Source: Advenella alkanexedens (GTDB lineage Bacteria > Pseudomonadota > Gammaproteobacteria > Burkholderiales > Burkholderiaceae_B). Taken from it: a DNA stretch of 64,000 bases. Every line of letters starts with the position of its first letter. Positions within the stretch are counted from its first letter, which is position 1. Position numbers and translations under genes: made by a program. Location of the stretch: positions 35,081 to 99,080 of the forward strand of contig NZ_JAHSPR010000010.1 of NCBI RefSeq assembly GCF_019132845.1, given 5' to 3'. The notes below the pieces were generated by a model. The model ran no database searches and was not told the origin of the DNA. It worked only from the letters and a program-made list of their open reading frames with translations. Below are positions 8,608 through 16,837 of this stretch, in pieces.

Positions 8608-9762
8608 ATGTCTTTCGAGATGCATACGAAAACCCCTCCTTTGCGAATCATGCTGTTTATTCATTCACTTCGAGGAGGAGGTGCCGAGCGGGTGGCGGTT
8701 GATTTGGCCGCACGCTGGATTGCCAATGGGCATGATGTCTTGCTGGTGACCCAGACCGATGACTCTGAAGATGCTTATGAGTTGAATAAACAGGTGCAGC
8801 GGATTTGCCTGAATACGGCTGGCCTTAAGGGGGTTATGGCCAATTTGCGGCGAGTTTATATTTTGCGCCGGGAAATCAGGCGTCACCGTCCTGATATCGT
8901 GATTGGTTTCATGACAACCTCTTCCATTCTGGCGGTTTTGGCTGCTTCGGGCATCTCGGGTTGTCATGTGATTGCGACCGAACATACCCATCCACCGTCC
9001 CAAACACTGTCCGGCCTGTGGCAAAAACTGCGTCGTTATACCTACCCCAAGGCTTCCAAGGTGATTGCCCTGACTCACGGGACAGAAGCGTGGCTTGAGA
9101 AGCATGTACCTGGATCGAATATTGCCGTGATACCCAATGCGGTGCATTGGCCGCTTGAAAATAAAGAACCGGCTATTCAATATGAAAAAGCACCAGGTCG
9201 CAAGCTTTTGCTGGGGGTGGGGCGCTTGCATCATGACAAAGGGTTCGATTTGTTAATCAATGCCTTTGCCTCTATTGCCCATTTGCATCCCGAATGGGAT
9301 TTGGTTATTTTGGGTGAGGGTGACAAGCGGGACGCGTTGCAAAAGCAGCTTGAAGAGGCCGGCATGAATGAGCGTATTTCCATGCCGGGAAGGGCCGGGA
9401 ATATGCTTGCCTGGTCCAGGATGGTGGATATTTACGTGTTGAGTTCGCGCGCGGAAGGCCTGTCAAACAGCCTGCTTGAGGCCATGGCCTGTGGCGTGCC
9501 CAGTGTGGCCTTCGATTGTGATACCGGACCTCGCGAAATCATTCGCCCCGATCTGGATGGTGTGCTGGTGCAACCCGCCGAAGATGAGGAGGCCCTGGCT
9601 GCCCATTTGTCGGCCCTCATGTTCAATCAGGCCAAACAGGTGGAGTTGGGCAAGCGGGCAATTGATGTTCGTGACCGTTTCTCAATGCGCCGGATTTCAG
9701 GGTTGTGGGAGCAAGTGTTCAATGAAGTCCTGGACCATAAAAAGAATGGCCAAAAGGGGTAA
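8608..9762 (+). CDS. GT4-family glycosyltransferase
   Basis: 384 residues from the ATG at 8608. A start at 8569 would overlap the flippase gene by 32 bp. This retaining GT-B enzyme probably adds one residue of the polysaccharide unit from a nucleotide sugar at the cytoplasmic face. Seen are the N-terminal glycine-rich SLRGGGAERVAVDLA, the domain-linking GVGRLHHDKGFDLLI and the donor-site E-x7-E in AEGLSNSLLEAMACG. Acceptor and linkage cannot be read from sequence. It ends 2 bp before the amidotransferase gene. Confidence 0.88.
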   Translation: MSFEMHTKTPPLRIMLFIHSLRGGGAERVAVDLAARWIANGHDVLLVTQTDDSEDAYELNKQVQRICLNTAGLKGVMANLRRVYILRREIRRHRPDIVIGFMTTSSILAVLAASGISGCHVIATEHTHPPSQTLSGLWQKLRRYTYPKASKVIALTHGTEAWLEKHVPGSNIAVIPNAVHWPLENKEPAIQYEKAPGRKLLLGVGRLHHDKGFDLLINAFASIAHLHPEWDLVILGEGDKRDALQKQLEEAGMNERISMPGRAGNMLAWSRMVDIYVLSSRAEGLSNSLLEAMACGVPSVAFDCDTGPREIIRPDLDGVLVQPAEDEEALAAHLSALMFNQAKQVELGKRAIDVRDRFSMRRISGLWEQVFNEVLDHKKNGQKG

Positions 9763-9764
9763 GC

Positions 9765-11660
9765 ATGTGTGGAATAGTGGGTATTGCAGGCAGCTACGAG
9801 GGCAAGGAAAACATACTGCGTGACAGTTGTCGCAAAATTGCTTACCGTGGCCCCGATAGCCAGGGTGTCTGGCTAAGTCAGGAAGGACAGATCGGTTTTG
9901 GTCATGTCAGGCTGGCCATTCAGGATTTATCCGTGCAGGGGCACCAGCCCATGGCTTCGGCAGACCAGCGTTTCATGATGGTGTTTAACGGGGAAATTTA
10001 CAATCATCTTGAATTGCGTGCACAACTGGAACAAAGTGCTCAGGCACCGGCCTGGCGTGGCCATTCCGATACCGAAACGTTGCTGGCCTGTTTTTGTGCC
10101 TGGGGCATCGCGCAAACCCTGAAAAAGGCCATAGGCATGTTTGCCATTGCGGTCTGGGACCAGCAAGAAAAAAAACTAACCCTGGCGCGCGACCGCTTTG
10201 GTGAAAAGCCCTTGTACTATGGTTTTACCAGGCAGGGGCTGGTATTTGCCTCGGAACTCAAGGCCATGATGGATGTGCCCGGGTTTGAAAAAACACTTAA
10301 CCGTGATGCAGTGACTTTATTGCTTAGGCACAACTACATTCCTGCGCCTCATAGTATTTTTCAGGATGTTTTTAAGTTGCCCCCAGGCACCTGGTTAAGC
10401 CTGTCTGAACAGGACTGGCAAAACAGGCGCAAACCGGAGCCACAGGTTTACTGGTCTGCTTATGAAACAGCCCGGCAGCAACCCAAGGTTCATTACGAAT
10501 CTGATGATGCCGCGATTGATGCGCTGGCAGGCGTACTTTCCCGGTCCATTCAGTCACAGTTGATTTCCGATGTGGAGCTGGGCGCGTTTTTGTCCGGGGG
10601 GACCGATTCATCCCTGATTGTCGCCTTGATGCAGCAGCAAAGCGCACAGGCCGTCAAGACTTTTTCCATCGGTTTTCATGAAAAAAAATATAATGAAGCC
10701 GAATATGCAAGGTCTATTGCCCAACATTTGGGTACCGATCATACCGAGCTGTACGTCAGTGCCAATGACGGCCTTGCCTTGGTGCAATCGTTACCCGCCA
10801 TGTACGATGAGCCGTTTGCCGATTCTTCACAAATTCCCATGGCGCTGGTAACGAAAATGGCATCCCAGTCGGTAACGGTGGCTTTATCGGGAGACGCCGG
10901 GGATGAACTGTTTGGTGGCTATTCCCGCTATCAGCGGGCTGCGTCCTGGTGGGATCGTCGTGAAAAAACCGTGCCTTTAGTCCGTTCGCTGGTGGCCAGC
11001 GCAGCGGGAAAACTGGCCCCGGGTTTTGGTGGCAATAAAAAAGACAAATTGCAAAAGCTGCAGGAAGTGCTGCGTGCCACCGATGCGGTTGATTTTTACC
11101 GGCAGTTTGTTTCATACTGGAAAGATCCGTCAAGCGTGGTGTTGGGGGGTCGGGAGCTGGCAACCGCTTTCAGCCTGGCACCCATTGGTTCTTTTCTTGA
11201 AACCATGATGATTGTCGATACGGTTTCTTATTTGCCCGATGATATTCTGGTCAAGGTTGACAGGGCTGCCATGGCGTGCTCTCTGGAAACGCGAGTTCCT
11301 TTGCTGGATCCCCATATGTTTGAATTTGCCTGGGGTCTTGAAGACAAATACCGGGTGCGTGATGGCCAGAACAAGTGGCTGTTGAAACAGCTTTTATACC
11401 GACTGGTGCCCCGTTCCTTGCTGGATCGCCCTAAAAAGGGTTTTTCGGTACCGATGGGTGAGTGGCTGAGAGGTCCGCTGAAAGATTGGGCCAGCGATTT
11501 GCTTGATCCTGTCCGCCTGCGCAAGCAGGGTTTGCTTGATGTGGCCCAGATACATGAACGCTGGCAACAGCACCAGGCGCAGCAGTTTGACTGGAGCCCT
11601 CATTTGTGGGGGGTCTTGATGTTGCAAGCCTGGATGGATCATTACGATATACAGGGCTAA
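9765..11660 (+). CDS. Asparagine-synthase-like amidotransferase (WbpS type)
   Basis: 631 residues with two domains. The N-terminal class II glutamine amidotransferase domain has the nucleophile C2 (MCGIVGIAG) and YRGPDSQG. The synthetase domain has the ATP pyrophosphatase loop SGGTDSS (277-283) and SGDAGDELFGGYSRYQ. The fold uses glutamine-derived ammonia to amidate an activated carboxylate. In O-antigen loci such proteins (WbpS in P. aeruginosa O6) are linked to turning uronic acid into uronamide. The neighbouring dehydrogenase/epimerase pair would provide GalNAcA as substrate. Cytoplasmic asparagine synthesis is the alternative, but the context favours the sugar. Confidence 0.82.
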   Translation: MCGIVGIAGSYEGKENILRDSCRKIAYRGPDSQGVWLSQEGQIGFGHVRLAIQDLSVQGHQPMASADQRFMMVFNGEIYNHLELRAQLEQSAQAPAWRGHSDTETLLACFCAWGIAQTLKKAIGMFAIAVWDQQEKKLTLARDRFGEKPLYYGFTRQGLVFASELKAMMDVPGFEKTLNRDAVTLLLRHNYIPAPHSIFQDVFKLPPGTWLSLSEQDWQNRRKPEPQVYWSAYETARQQPKVHYESDDAAIDALAGVLSRSIQSQLISDVELGAFLSGGTDSSLIVALMQQQSAQAVKTFSIGFHEKKYNEAEYARSIAQHLGTDHTELYVSANDGLALVQSLPAMYDEPFADSSQIPMALVTKMASQSVTVALSGDAGDELFGGYSRYQRAASWWDRREKTVPLVRSLVASAAGKLAPGFGGNKKDKLQKLQEVLRATDAVDFYRQFVSYWKDPSSVVLGGRELATAFSLAPIGSFLETMMIVDTVSYLPDDILVKVDRAAMACSLETRVPLLDPHMFEFAWGLEDKYRVRDGQNKWLLKQLLYRLVPRSLLDRPKKGFSVPMGEWLRGPLKDWASDLLDPVRLRKQGLLDVAQIHERWQQHQAQQFDWSPHLWGVLMLQAWMDHYDIQG

Positions 11661-11704
11661 TATTCTGCGGCAAGGTCGTAAGACATAATAAAAGGTTGGG
11701 CATT

Positions 11705-12835
11705 ATGAAAATCATGTTGCTGGTCAGTTCAATGAATGCAGGGGGTGCCGAGCGTGTTGCCGCCACATTGGCAAATGCCTGGGTCAGACAGGGTCATCAA
11801 GTGGTGCTTGTGCCTTGTTTTTCAAAAGGGAGCGGTCAATCGTTTTACCCTTTGTCTTCCGAAGTCCAGGTGCGATGGCTGGCCGATGAGTTGCCCCGTC
11901 AGAAGTGGCTGGGCCGGCTCAGTAAACCGTTTGTGCTCAGGAAGCGAATCAGGGCGGAACAGCCGGATGTGATCGTTTCTTTTCTGACCAATGTGAATGT
12001 GACGGCCTTGATGGCAACCCGCGGCATTGATATTCCCCTGATTGTTTGTGAAAGGACCCACCCAGTGGTGAGTAGCAATATTGGCGGCTTTCTGAAGGTG
12101 TTGCGCAATAAGCTGTACCCTCAGGCTGATGCCGTGATGATTCAGACTGCCGATGCGGCAAAGGCGTTCATGCAGGTACTGCCTGGCCTGAAGCATGTGG
12201 CGGTTATCCCGAATCCTCTGCCCGAGGGGATTGAGCAGCAGATGAGCTGCAATGGGCTTTGTAACGTCAGCGGGCGCAAGACACTGGTTGCTATGGGGCG
12301 CTTTGTGCCTGCCAAGCAGTTTGATGTGCTGATCGATGTTTTTACCTCGGTTAGCCAGGACTATCCCGATTGGGACTTATGTATCTGGGGGGATGGCCCA
12401 GAGCGTGCGGCCTTGATTGACAAGGTGAAAAAAAAGGGTTGTAGCCAGCGGATTACCTTGCCGGGTAAAACGACTGAACCCTGGGCGGAACTGTCACATG
12501 CCCATGCATTTGCCATGACGTCGCGTGTGGAAGGTTTTCCCAATGTCCTGCTCGAGGCAATGGCGTTGGGATTGCCCTGTATCAGTTTTGATTGTCCCAG
12601 TGGTCCGGCAGAGTTGACACAACAGGGAACGGTGGGTTTGCTGGTGCGCCTGAATGACAGGCTTGAACTGGAAAAGGCAATCCGGCGGTTTTTCGGTGAT
12701 GATGAGTTTCGGTGTGCTTTGGGTGCCCGTGGCAAACAGGCGGTCTGGTCCAGATATAGGCTTGAAACGGTCTTGCTGCAGTGGGATGCGCTTTTCAGGC
12801 AAGTGGGTGTGCCGGTTTCAGGCAAAATGGAATGA
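11705..12835 (+). CDS. GT4-family glycosyltransferase
   Basis: 376 residues. The ATG at 11705 is chosen because the sequence then opens with the family's first strand (MKIMLLVSSMNAGGAERVA); a start at 11606 would lie inside the preceding gene. The donor-site E-x7-E is VEGFPNVLLEAMALG, and the interdomain AMGRFVPAKQFDVLI strand is present. It resembles the GT4 protein encoded at 8608, so the two may be old paralogues. The stop overlaps the next start (ATGA), indicating translational coupling. Confidence 0.87.
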   Translation: MKIMLLVSSMNAGGAERVAATLANAWVRQGHQVVLVPCFSKGSGQSFYPLSSEVQVRWLADELPRQKWLGRLSKPFVLRKRIRAEQPDVIVSFLTNVNVTALMATRGIDIPLIVCERTHPVVSSNIGGFLKVLRNKLYPQADAVMIQTADAAKAFMQVLPGLKHVAVIPNPLPEGIEQQMSCNGLCNVSGRKTLVAMGRFVPAKQFDVLIDVFTSVSQDYPDWDLCIWGDGPERAALIDKVKKKGCSQRITLPGKTTEPWAELSHAHAFAMTSRVEGFPNVLLEAMALGLPCISFDCPSGPAELTQQGTVGLLVRLNDRLELEKAIRRFFGDDEFRCALGARGKQAVWSRYRLETVLLQWDALFRQVGVPVSGKME

Positions 12836-13995
12836 AGACAAATAAAAAAATACGAGTCGTGCATCTGATTAGCGGTCTTTTGCAGGGCGGGGCCGAGTCG
12901 GTCCTGTTTCGTCTGGTCACCTGGCCAGACCCGGAAGTGGAACATATTGTCGTGTCATTTGCCGATGGCGGTATTTATGGCCAGTCGCTGATGGACGCCG
13001 GGGTTGAGGTGGAAATGTTGGGCATGACCCCGGGGCGCCTGAGCCCGGCAGATTTCTGGCGACTTAAAAAATGCCTGACCCGGCTTGATCCTGATGTGAT
13101 CCAGACCTGGATGTATCATGCTGACCTGATTGGCGGTCTGGCTGCCCGTGTGGCAGGATTCCGGCATGTTGCCTGGGGAATCCGTAATTCGGGTGCCAGT
13201 CTGGCCAAGAGCAGCCGTTCGGCCTATCTGTTTGCCCGGCTGAGCGGCTTTTTTTCGCGCTGGGTGCCCCAGCGGATTGTCTGTTGTGCCGAAGAGGCCC
13301 GTCATCGTCATGTTCAATGGGGATATGATCCTCGAAAAATGGTGGTTATTCAAAATGGCTACGATCTGTCCCGCTGGGTCCGGAATGAGACGGCCCGCCG
13401 TACCTTGAGAAATGAGTGGGGACTTGGCGAGCAGATCCCGCTGATGGGTTTTGTGGCGCGCTGGAATCCGCTAAAAGACCATGCAACCCTGATTAAGGCT
13501 TTTGCCCAATGCCTTGCCAAACAGCCCGATTTGCATTGTGTCCTGGTGGGTAAGGACATGGATGACGGCAATCCGGTGTTAATGGGATTGTTGACTGAGT
13601 ACGGGGTCAGGGAGAAAACCATTTTGCTGGGCATGCGCAATGATGTGCCCAGTATCATGAGTGCCCTTGATTTGCATGTGCTGTCCAGTATTGCCGAGGG
13701 CTTTCCCAATGTCGTGGCCGAAGCCATGGCGTGTGGTGTGCCCAATGTGGTGACCAATGTGGGGGATGCCGCCCTGATCGTGGGGGAGGATGGCTGGGTG
13801 GCTCCTGCTTCTGATCCTGAAAGGCTGGCTGAAAAAATTATTCAGGCCCTTGATTATATTGAAGAGACCGGTAAAAGCACCTTGGCCCGGCAGGTACGGG
13901 AACGGGTCATGAATGCGTTCAGTCTTGAAAAAATGGTTGCCGGATACCGGCAAACCTGGATGGACATGCTAAGTGAAAACGGCAAGACAAAATAA
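12832..13995 (+). CDS. GT4-family glycosyltransferase
   Basis: 387 residues from the ATG at 12832, whose ATGA overlaps the previous stop. A two-domain GT-B protein: N-terminal VVHLISGLLQGGAESVLFRL, donor domain with GFVARWNPLKDHATLI and the E-x7-E motif in AEGFPNVVAEAMACG. It is likely to add one sugar of the repeat unit. Donor and acceptor are unknown. It lies in the compact run of four glycosyltransferases that make up the distal half of the locus. Confidence 0.88.
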   Translation: MKTNKKIRVVHLISGLLQGGAESVLFRLVTWPDPEVEHIVVSFADGGIYGQSLMDAGVEVEMLGMTPGRLSPADFWRLKKCLTRLDPDVIQTWMYHADLIGGLAARVAGFRHVAWGIRNSGASLAKSSRSAYLFARLSGFFSRWVPQRIVCCAEEARHRHVQWGYDPRKMVVIQNGYDLSRWVRNETARRTLRNEWGLGEQIPLMGFVARWNPLKDHATLIKAFAQCLAKQPDLHCVLVGKDMDDGNPVLMGLLTEYGVREKTILLGMRNDVPSIMSALDLHVLSSIAEGFPNVVAEAMACGVPNVVTNVGDAALIVGEDGWVAPASDPERLAEKIIQALDYIEETGKSTLARQVRERVMNAFSLEKMVAGYRQTWMDMLSENGKTK

Positions 13996-14005
13996 AAGGA
14001 TGGAT

Positions 14006-15124
14006 ATGTCCAGAAAAATACTGTTTGTGGTGAATAATCCGGCTTTTTTCCTGTCGCACCGCCTGCCTATTGCCCTGAAGGCAAAAGAGGAGGGTTATGA
14101 GGTGGCGGTTGCCACCATGCCAGGACAGGCGGTGGCACAAATTGTGGCGCATGGCCTGAGGCATTTTGTGATTCCCATGTCGCGTAGTGGCATGAATCCG
14201 TTTGCCGAGCTAAGAACCATTTATGCACTGTATCGTTTATATCGCAACTATCAGCCAGACCTGGTGCATTTGGTCACGATAAAGCCGGTTTTGTATGGGG
14301 GTATTGCTGCCCGCCTGGCTAGGGTGAAAGCGGTGGTTTATGCCATTTCCGGGCTGGGTTTTCTTTTTACCCGCGAACGAAAGGGGATCGATTGGGTCAG
14401 GCAAATCACCCGGCAGCTTTACCGTTTGGCACTGGGGCATAGGCATAGTCGTGTGATTGTCCAGAATGACAATGACAGACAGATTTTGCTGGATATGGGT
14501 GCCATGCAAGAAGCGCAGGCAGTAAAAATCAGGGGGTCGGGGGTTGATGTGGCTGTCTTTGCCACACAGCCAGAGCCACTCAAACCGGTTGTGGTGACCA
14601 TGGCTGCCCGTTTGCTTAAAGACAAGGGGGTGATGGAGTTTGTCGAGGCGGCAGGAATCTCCGCCCGCCATGGCAGAGACATACGCTGGCAACTGGCCGG
14701 TACGCCCGACCCGGGCAATCCGGCTTCGGTCACCCAGGCTGAGGTGCAAAGCTGGGGGCCCGAGGTGAAGGTGTTGGGAGAGGTCAAGGATATTGCCCGC
14801 CTGTATGCCCAGTCCCATATTGTAGCGCTGCCTTCTTATCGTGAAGGCTTGCCCAAATCGCTGGTAGAGGCGGCGGCCTGTGGCAGGGCGGTGGTCACTA
14901 CCGATGTGCCGGGATGCCGGGATGCCATAGACATTGAGCAATCGGGTTTGCTGGTGCCAGTCCGGGATGCGCAAAAACTGTATGAGGCAGTGGCCCGACT
15001 GGCGGCTGATGACAACCTGCGGTTAAGCATGGGCAATGCAGGACGTATCCTGGCTTTGGAAGAATTTGATATTCGCAAGGTGGTTGATAAGCACCTTGCA
15101 ATTTATCGTGAGCTTCTTGATTGA
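14006..15124 (+). CDS. GT4-family glycosyltransferase, PglA/WbpT-like
   Basis: 372 residues. Several in-frame starts exist (13973, 14000, 14006). 14006 has AAAGGA five bases upstream and begins directly with MSRKILFVVNNPAFFLSHR. This N-terminus and the HLVTIKPVLYGGIAARLARV segment are typical of a GT4 subgroup common in betaproteobacterial polysaccharide loci, related to HexNAc transferases acting on bactoprenol-linked sugars. E-x7-E is REGLPKSLVEAAACG. It is the last rightward gene of the locus, followed by palindromic repeats and the convergent mutase gene. Confidence 0.86.
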   Translation: MSRKILFVVNNPAFFLSHRLPIALKAKEEGYEVAVATMPGQAVAQIVAHGLRHFVIPMSRSGMNPFAELRTIYALYRLYRNYQPDLVHLVTIKPVLYGGIAARLARVKAVVYAISGLGFLFTRERKGIDWVRQITRQLYRLALGHRHSRVIVQNDNDRQILLDMGAMQEAQAVKIRGSGVDVAVFATQPEPLKPVVVTMAARLLKDKGVMEFVEAAGISARHGRDIRWQLAGTPDPGNPASVTQAEVQSWGPEVKVLGEVKDIARLYAQSHIVALPSYREGLPKSLVEAAACGRAVVTTDVPGCRDAIDIEQSGLLVPVRDAQKLYEAVARLAADDNLRLSMGNAGRILALEEFDIRKVVDKHLAIYRELLD

Positions 15125-15156
15125 AGTTTCAAGCTTTATTTGTCTCAAATAATACG

Positions 15157-15277
15157 TATTCCCAAGCTAATACTCATTCCCAAGCTCCCGCGTGGGAATA
15201 CATATTTACTCGTACTCGTTCCCACGCTCCCGCGTGGGAATGCAGAGTTGATATTTGGGAATGCAGAGTTGATATTT
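15157..15277. repeat. Cluster of GTTCCCACGC/GCGTGGGAATG palindromic repeats with 21-bp tandem copy
   Basis: Two palindromic units (about 15175-15202 and 15217-15242) have arms of the type TTCCCACGCTCCCGCGTGGGAA. Partial units flank them (TATTCCCAAGCTAATACT near 15157-15175). The right end of unit 2, TGGGAATGCAGAGTTGATATT, is repeated in tandem at 15235-15255 and 15256-15276. The cluster fills the gap between convergent genes. Similar sequences are, from memory, a widespread intergenic repeat type in proteobacteria. Confidence 0.75.
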
Positions 15278-15279
15278 AA

Positions 15280-16668
15280 TTAAAACGGCAGCTTGGATTC
15301 AGGGGCATGGGTGCTAAACACTTGCCTGAACTCATCCTGGATGCGGGCCAGGGCAGCCGGATTTTCAGCCTCAAAGCGCAGGACCACAACCGGCGTGGTA
15401 TTGGAGGCCCGTGCCAGACCAAACCCGTCTGCATATTCGGCGCGTACGCCATCAATGGTATTGATGGCCCGTGCGGTTGCAAATGAAGCCTGTTCCTGCA
15501 GGGTTTTGATCAGGGCATGAGGCTGGCCTTCCTGCATTTCAAGTTTCAGTTCAGGGGTGGAGATATCCTGGGGAATGGCATTCAGGATATCACTGGGGTT
15601 GTCATGGCGAGACAGGATTTCCAGCAGGCGGGTACCGGTGTACAAGCCATCATCAAAACCATACCAGCGTTCCTTGAAGAAAATATGGCCGCTCATTTCA
15701 CCGGCCAGCGGAGCACCTGTTTCAGCCAGTTTGGCCTTGATCAATGAATGTCCGGTTTGCCACATCAGGGGTTTGCCTCCGGCCAGTGAAATGCCTTCGG
15801 CCACGTGGCGGCTGCATTTGACATCATAAATAATGGTTTCACCGGGACAGCGTTCCAGCACATCGCGGGCAAACAGAATGAGCTGGCGGTCGGGCCAGAT
15901 GATCGTACCGGTTTTAGTGACCACACCCAGACGGTCGGCGTCGCCGTCAAAAGCCAGTCCAAGCTCGCAATCGGTGTTTTGCACGTGCCGGATCAGGTCT
16001 TCAAGATTGTGCGGGTCGGCCGGGTCGGGGTGGTGGTTGGGGAAACTGCCATCCACTTCACAGAACAGCTCGTCCACCTCGCAGCCCAGTTGCCTGAACA
16101 GGGCGGGGGCAACGTTGCCGCCCACACCATTGCCGCAGTCTATCGCGATTTTCATGGGGCGTGCCAGTTTGACATCACTGCAAACCCGCTGGATATATTC
16201 GGGAATAATGTCCAGGTTCTCTTTGTTACCGGGGATCTTGGCCAGTGGCAGGGATTCAATGGCCAGCATTTCATCGCGCAATTGCAGAACTTCGCTGCCA
16301 TAAAGGGCCTTGCCGCCAATCATCATTTTAAAGCCGTTGTATTGCGGGGGATTGTGGCTGCCGGTAATGGCTACCGCTGTGCCAATATTTCTGGCATAGG
16401 CAACAAAATAAACCAAGGGGGTGGGTACCTGGCCCAGGTTGATGGTATTGACACCTTCATCATTGATGCCCTGTTGCAGGGCTTCGGACAGTTCCGGACT
16501 GCTGTTGCGCCCGTCATAGCCGGTGACAATGGTGGTAATGTCCTGTTTTTTGGCCCGGGCAGCCAGCGCCCGCCCAAGCAGGTAGGCAAATCCGGGATTG
16601 AGTTGTTCGGGGACAGTACCCCGGATGTCATAGGCCTTGAATACACTTGCTGCTAATAATGACGCCAC
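15280..16668 (-). CDS. algC: Phosphomannomutase/phosphoglucomutase
   Basis: 462 residues, the usual length of the AlgC-type alpha-D-phosphohexomutase. It interconverts hexose 6- and 1-phosphates through a phosphoserine, feeding nucleotide-sugar synthesis. The phosphoserine loop is TGSHNPPQYNGFK, the metal site is DGDADRLG, and the sugar-specificity GEMSGHIFF and C-terminal phosphate-binding RASNTTPVVVLRFE are present. Translation begins at GTG 16668, with AAGGA about 8 bases before it. It converges on the glycosyltransferase cluster and probably supplies precursors for it, while also serving LPS-core and other pathways. Confidence 0.92.
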   Translation of the reverse strand: MASLLAASVFKAYDIRGTVPEQLNPGFAYLLGRALAARAKKQDITTIVTGYDGRNSSPELSEALQQGINDEGVNTINLGQVPTPLVYFVAYARNIGTAVAITGSHNPPQYNGFKMMIGGKALYGSEVLQLRDEMLAIESLPLAKIPGNKENLDIIPEYIQRVCSDVKLARPMKIAIDCGNGVGGNVAPALFRQLGCEVDELFCEVDGSFPNHHPDPADPHNLEDLIRHVQNTDCELGLAFDGDADRLGVVTKTGTIIWPDRQLILFARDVLERCPGETIIYDVKCSRHVAEGISLAGGKPLMWQTGHSLIKAKLAETGAPLAGEMSGHIFFKERWYGFDDGLYTGTRLLEILSRHDNPSDILNAIPQDISTPELKLEMQEGQPHALIKTLQEQASFATARAINTIDGVRAEYADGFGLARASNTTPVVVLRFEAENPAALARIQDEFRQVFSTHAPESKLPF

Positions 16669-16775
16669 GTAATAAATCCTTATAGGGATAACTAATCGTT
16701 TTGAATCGTACGTGAAACTTAACGATAGAATGCAATTTGGGTAGAATGATAGAATAAATTAATTACATACATTAT

Positions 16776-16807
16776 AAAACCACCGTTGTCCGCATGAAGG
16801 TGGTTTT
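16776..16807 (+). promoter_or_regulatory. Hairpin in the leader of the FAD oxidase gene
   Basis: Perfect 9-bp arms AAAACCACC (16776-16784) and GGTGGTTTT (16799-16807) enclose a 14-base loop. The right arm touches an ATG at 16808, which would be buried at the stem base. This argues for the start at 16838 and suggests an attenuator or leader structure. Confidence 0.45.
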
Positions 16808-16837
16808 ATGACGGACAGAATTTTTACAGGTCGTGAT

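Noticed and set aside
9765..11660. Housekeeping asparagine synthetase as first call
   Set aside because: Not excluded biochemically, but its place inside a glycosyltransferase cluster next to a uronic-acid pathway makes a sugar substrate more likely.
15157..15277. CRISPR array
   Set aside because: The repeats are palindromic and adjacent or overlapping, without regular unique spacers, and no cas genes are present.
15805..16656. 283-codon rightward frame opposite algC
   Set aside because: It lies entirely antisense to a strongly conserved mutase gene and has no recognisable domain.
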